The notes beneath the pieces are model-generated. The model was not told where the DNA came from and did no database searches. It saw only the letters and a program-made list of their open reading frames with translations. A stretch of DNA of 6,144 nt from Granulosicoccaceae bacterium (lineage in GTDB: Bacteria; Pseudomonadota; Gammaproteobacteria; Granulosicoccales; Granulosicoccaceae), in the NCBI GenBank assembly GCA_023301405.1, contig JALZUX010000282.1, positions 1-6,144 on the forward strand, written 5' to 3'. Position 1 is the stretch's first letter. Every line of letters begins with the position of its first letter. A program made the translations under genes and the position numbers. Of the stretch, positions 5,636 to 6,144 are shown piece by piece.

Positions 5636-6144
5636 TTATACCCGTTTATTTACAAGCGTCATATGAACACCATCATGATACTGACCATCAAGATAAACTG
5701 CCTCTGGCTCAACACCATATTTCACAAAGCCAATTGATTTGTAAAGCTCTAGTGCTGGCTCGTTTGGCACATACACCTGCAAGTTAACGCGATGTACACC
5801 GTTGCTAAAAGCATGTTGAACTGCGGCCTCTACAAGTTGCCGGCTTAGTCCTCGGCGTCGGCAACGCGGTGAAGTAAAAACGCCCCACATCACCATTTTG
5901 TGGCGCGATGACTGAAACTTACTTGTATAACCTACCGCTGCTGTCGCTACAAGCTCGCCTTCTACAAAGCTACCGAACATAGCATTCGGATGAGTAAAAG
6001 AAAGCTGCGCTCGAAAACTATCTAAAGTGCGAGTGAGTTCTTCTTTATACGACAACCCCATTGGCACAGGGTTTTCTTGTGTGACCTCTCGCCGCAAGGC
6101 GGCAAAATTCACTGCATCATCTACATTAATACACCGGATACTCA
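5636..6144 (-). CDS. GNAT-family N-acetyltransferase (start cut by one base)
   Basis: A GNAT enzyme transferring an acetyl group from acetyl-CoA to an unknown amine. The frame continues from the internal GTG at 6112 back to the window edge, where the last two bases read TG on the minus strand; an A just outside would give ATG followed by SIRCINVDDA, a typical GNAT N-terminus. That gives 169 residues, normal for the family. Visible features are an N-terminal strand and helix with RREVTQENPVPMGLSYKEE (18-36), the strand MFGSFVEGELVATAAVGYTS, the acetyl-CoA motif VFTSPRCRRRGLSRQL (89-104), where R-R-R-G-L-S replaces Q/R-x-x-G-x-G/A, and the motif B segment NEPALELYKSIGF (128-140). It ends with TAA at 5636-5638. 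The substrate cannot be deduced. It lies upstream of the macrodomain gene on the same strand but is probably a separate unit. Confidence 0.88.
   Translation of the reverse strand, partial: SIRCINVDDAVNFAALRREVTQENPVPMGLSYKEELTRTLDSFRAQLSFTHPNAMFGSFVEGELVATAAVGYTSKFQSSRHKMVMWGVFTSPRCRRRGLSRQLVEAAVQHAFSNGVHRVNLQVYVPNEPALELYKSIGFVKYGVEPEAVYLDGQYHDGVHMTLVNKRV

Overview
The window looks like chromosomal DNA of a Gram-negative bacterium, most likely a marine or environmental gammaproteobacterium. That is inferred from moderate GC, a YmdB-like macrodomain protein and gene families common in that group; no marker gene fixes the taxon. All confidently recognised genes lie on the minus strand, so transcription runs from right to left.

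Right part (6144 to 4919). A GNAT acetyltransferase runs off the right edge; only the first base of its probable ATG is missing. It is followed by a 204-bp gap containing a perfect dyad, then a complete macrodomain (O-acetyl-ADP-ribose deacetylase type) gene. Next is about 790 bp (4130-4918) with no confident gene. It holds an interrupted small reading frame, several inverted repeats, one weak plus-strand small ORF and weak promoter-like sites.

Centre (4129 to 912). Four genes form a very tight cluster: (1) a TIGR04283-type family-2 glycosyltransferase; (2) a TIGR04282/DUF2064 nucleotidyl/glycosyl-transferase-like protein; (3) a choline/aminoglycoside-kinase-fold phosphotransferase; (4) a nucleoside hydrolase. 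The junctions overlap by 4, 8 and 1 bp. The first two families are the 'rSAM/selenodomain-associated transferases 2 and 1', now usually annotated as arsenosugar biosynthesis glycosyltransferases. A nucleoside hydrolase as fourth member makes chemical sense, because the ArsS product is an arsenic-bearing deoxyadenosine that must lose adenine before sugar tailoring. Here, however, the nucleoside hydrolase reads in one frame over 293 codons but is broken by TGA at codon 29 and TAG at codon 209, so it appears to be a recent pseudogene. ArsM and ArsS are not in the window. A hairpin followed by six T residues, about 60 bp past the last gene, is a plausible operon terminator.

Left part (1 to 816). 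No convincing gene was found. The region is stop-rich in all frames and contains a perfect GGTGACT/AGTCACC palindrome and one interrupted 80-codon frame. It may be decayed or non-coding DNA.

The main points of interest are the compact putative arsenosugar-tailoring operon with a linked, apparently inactivated nucleoside hydrolase, and the non-canonical catalytic loop of the kinase-fold protein.
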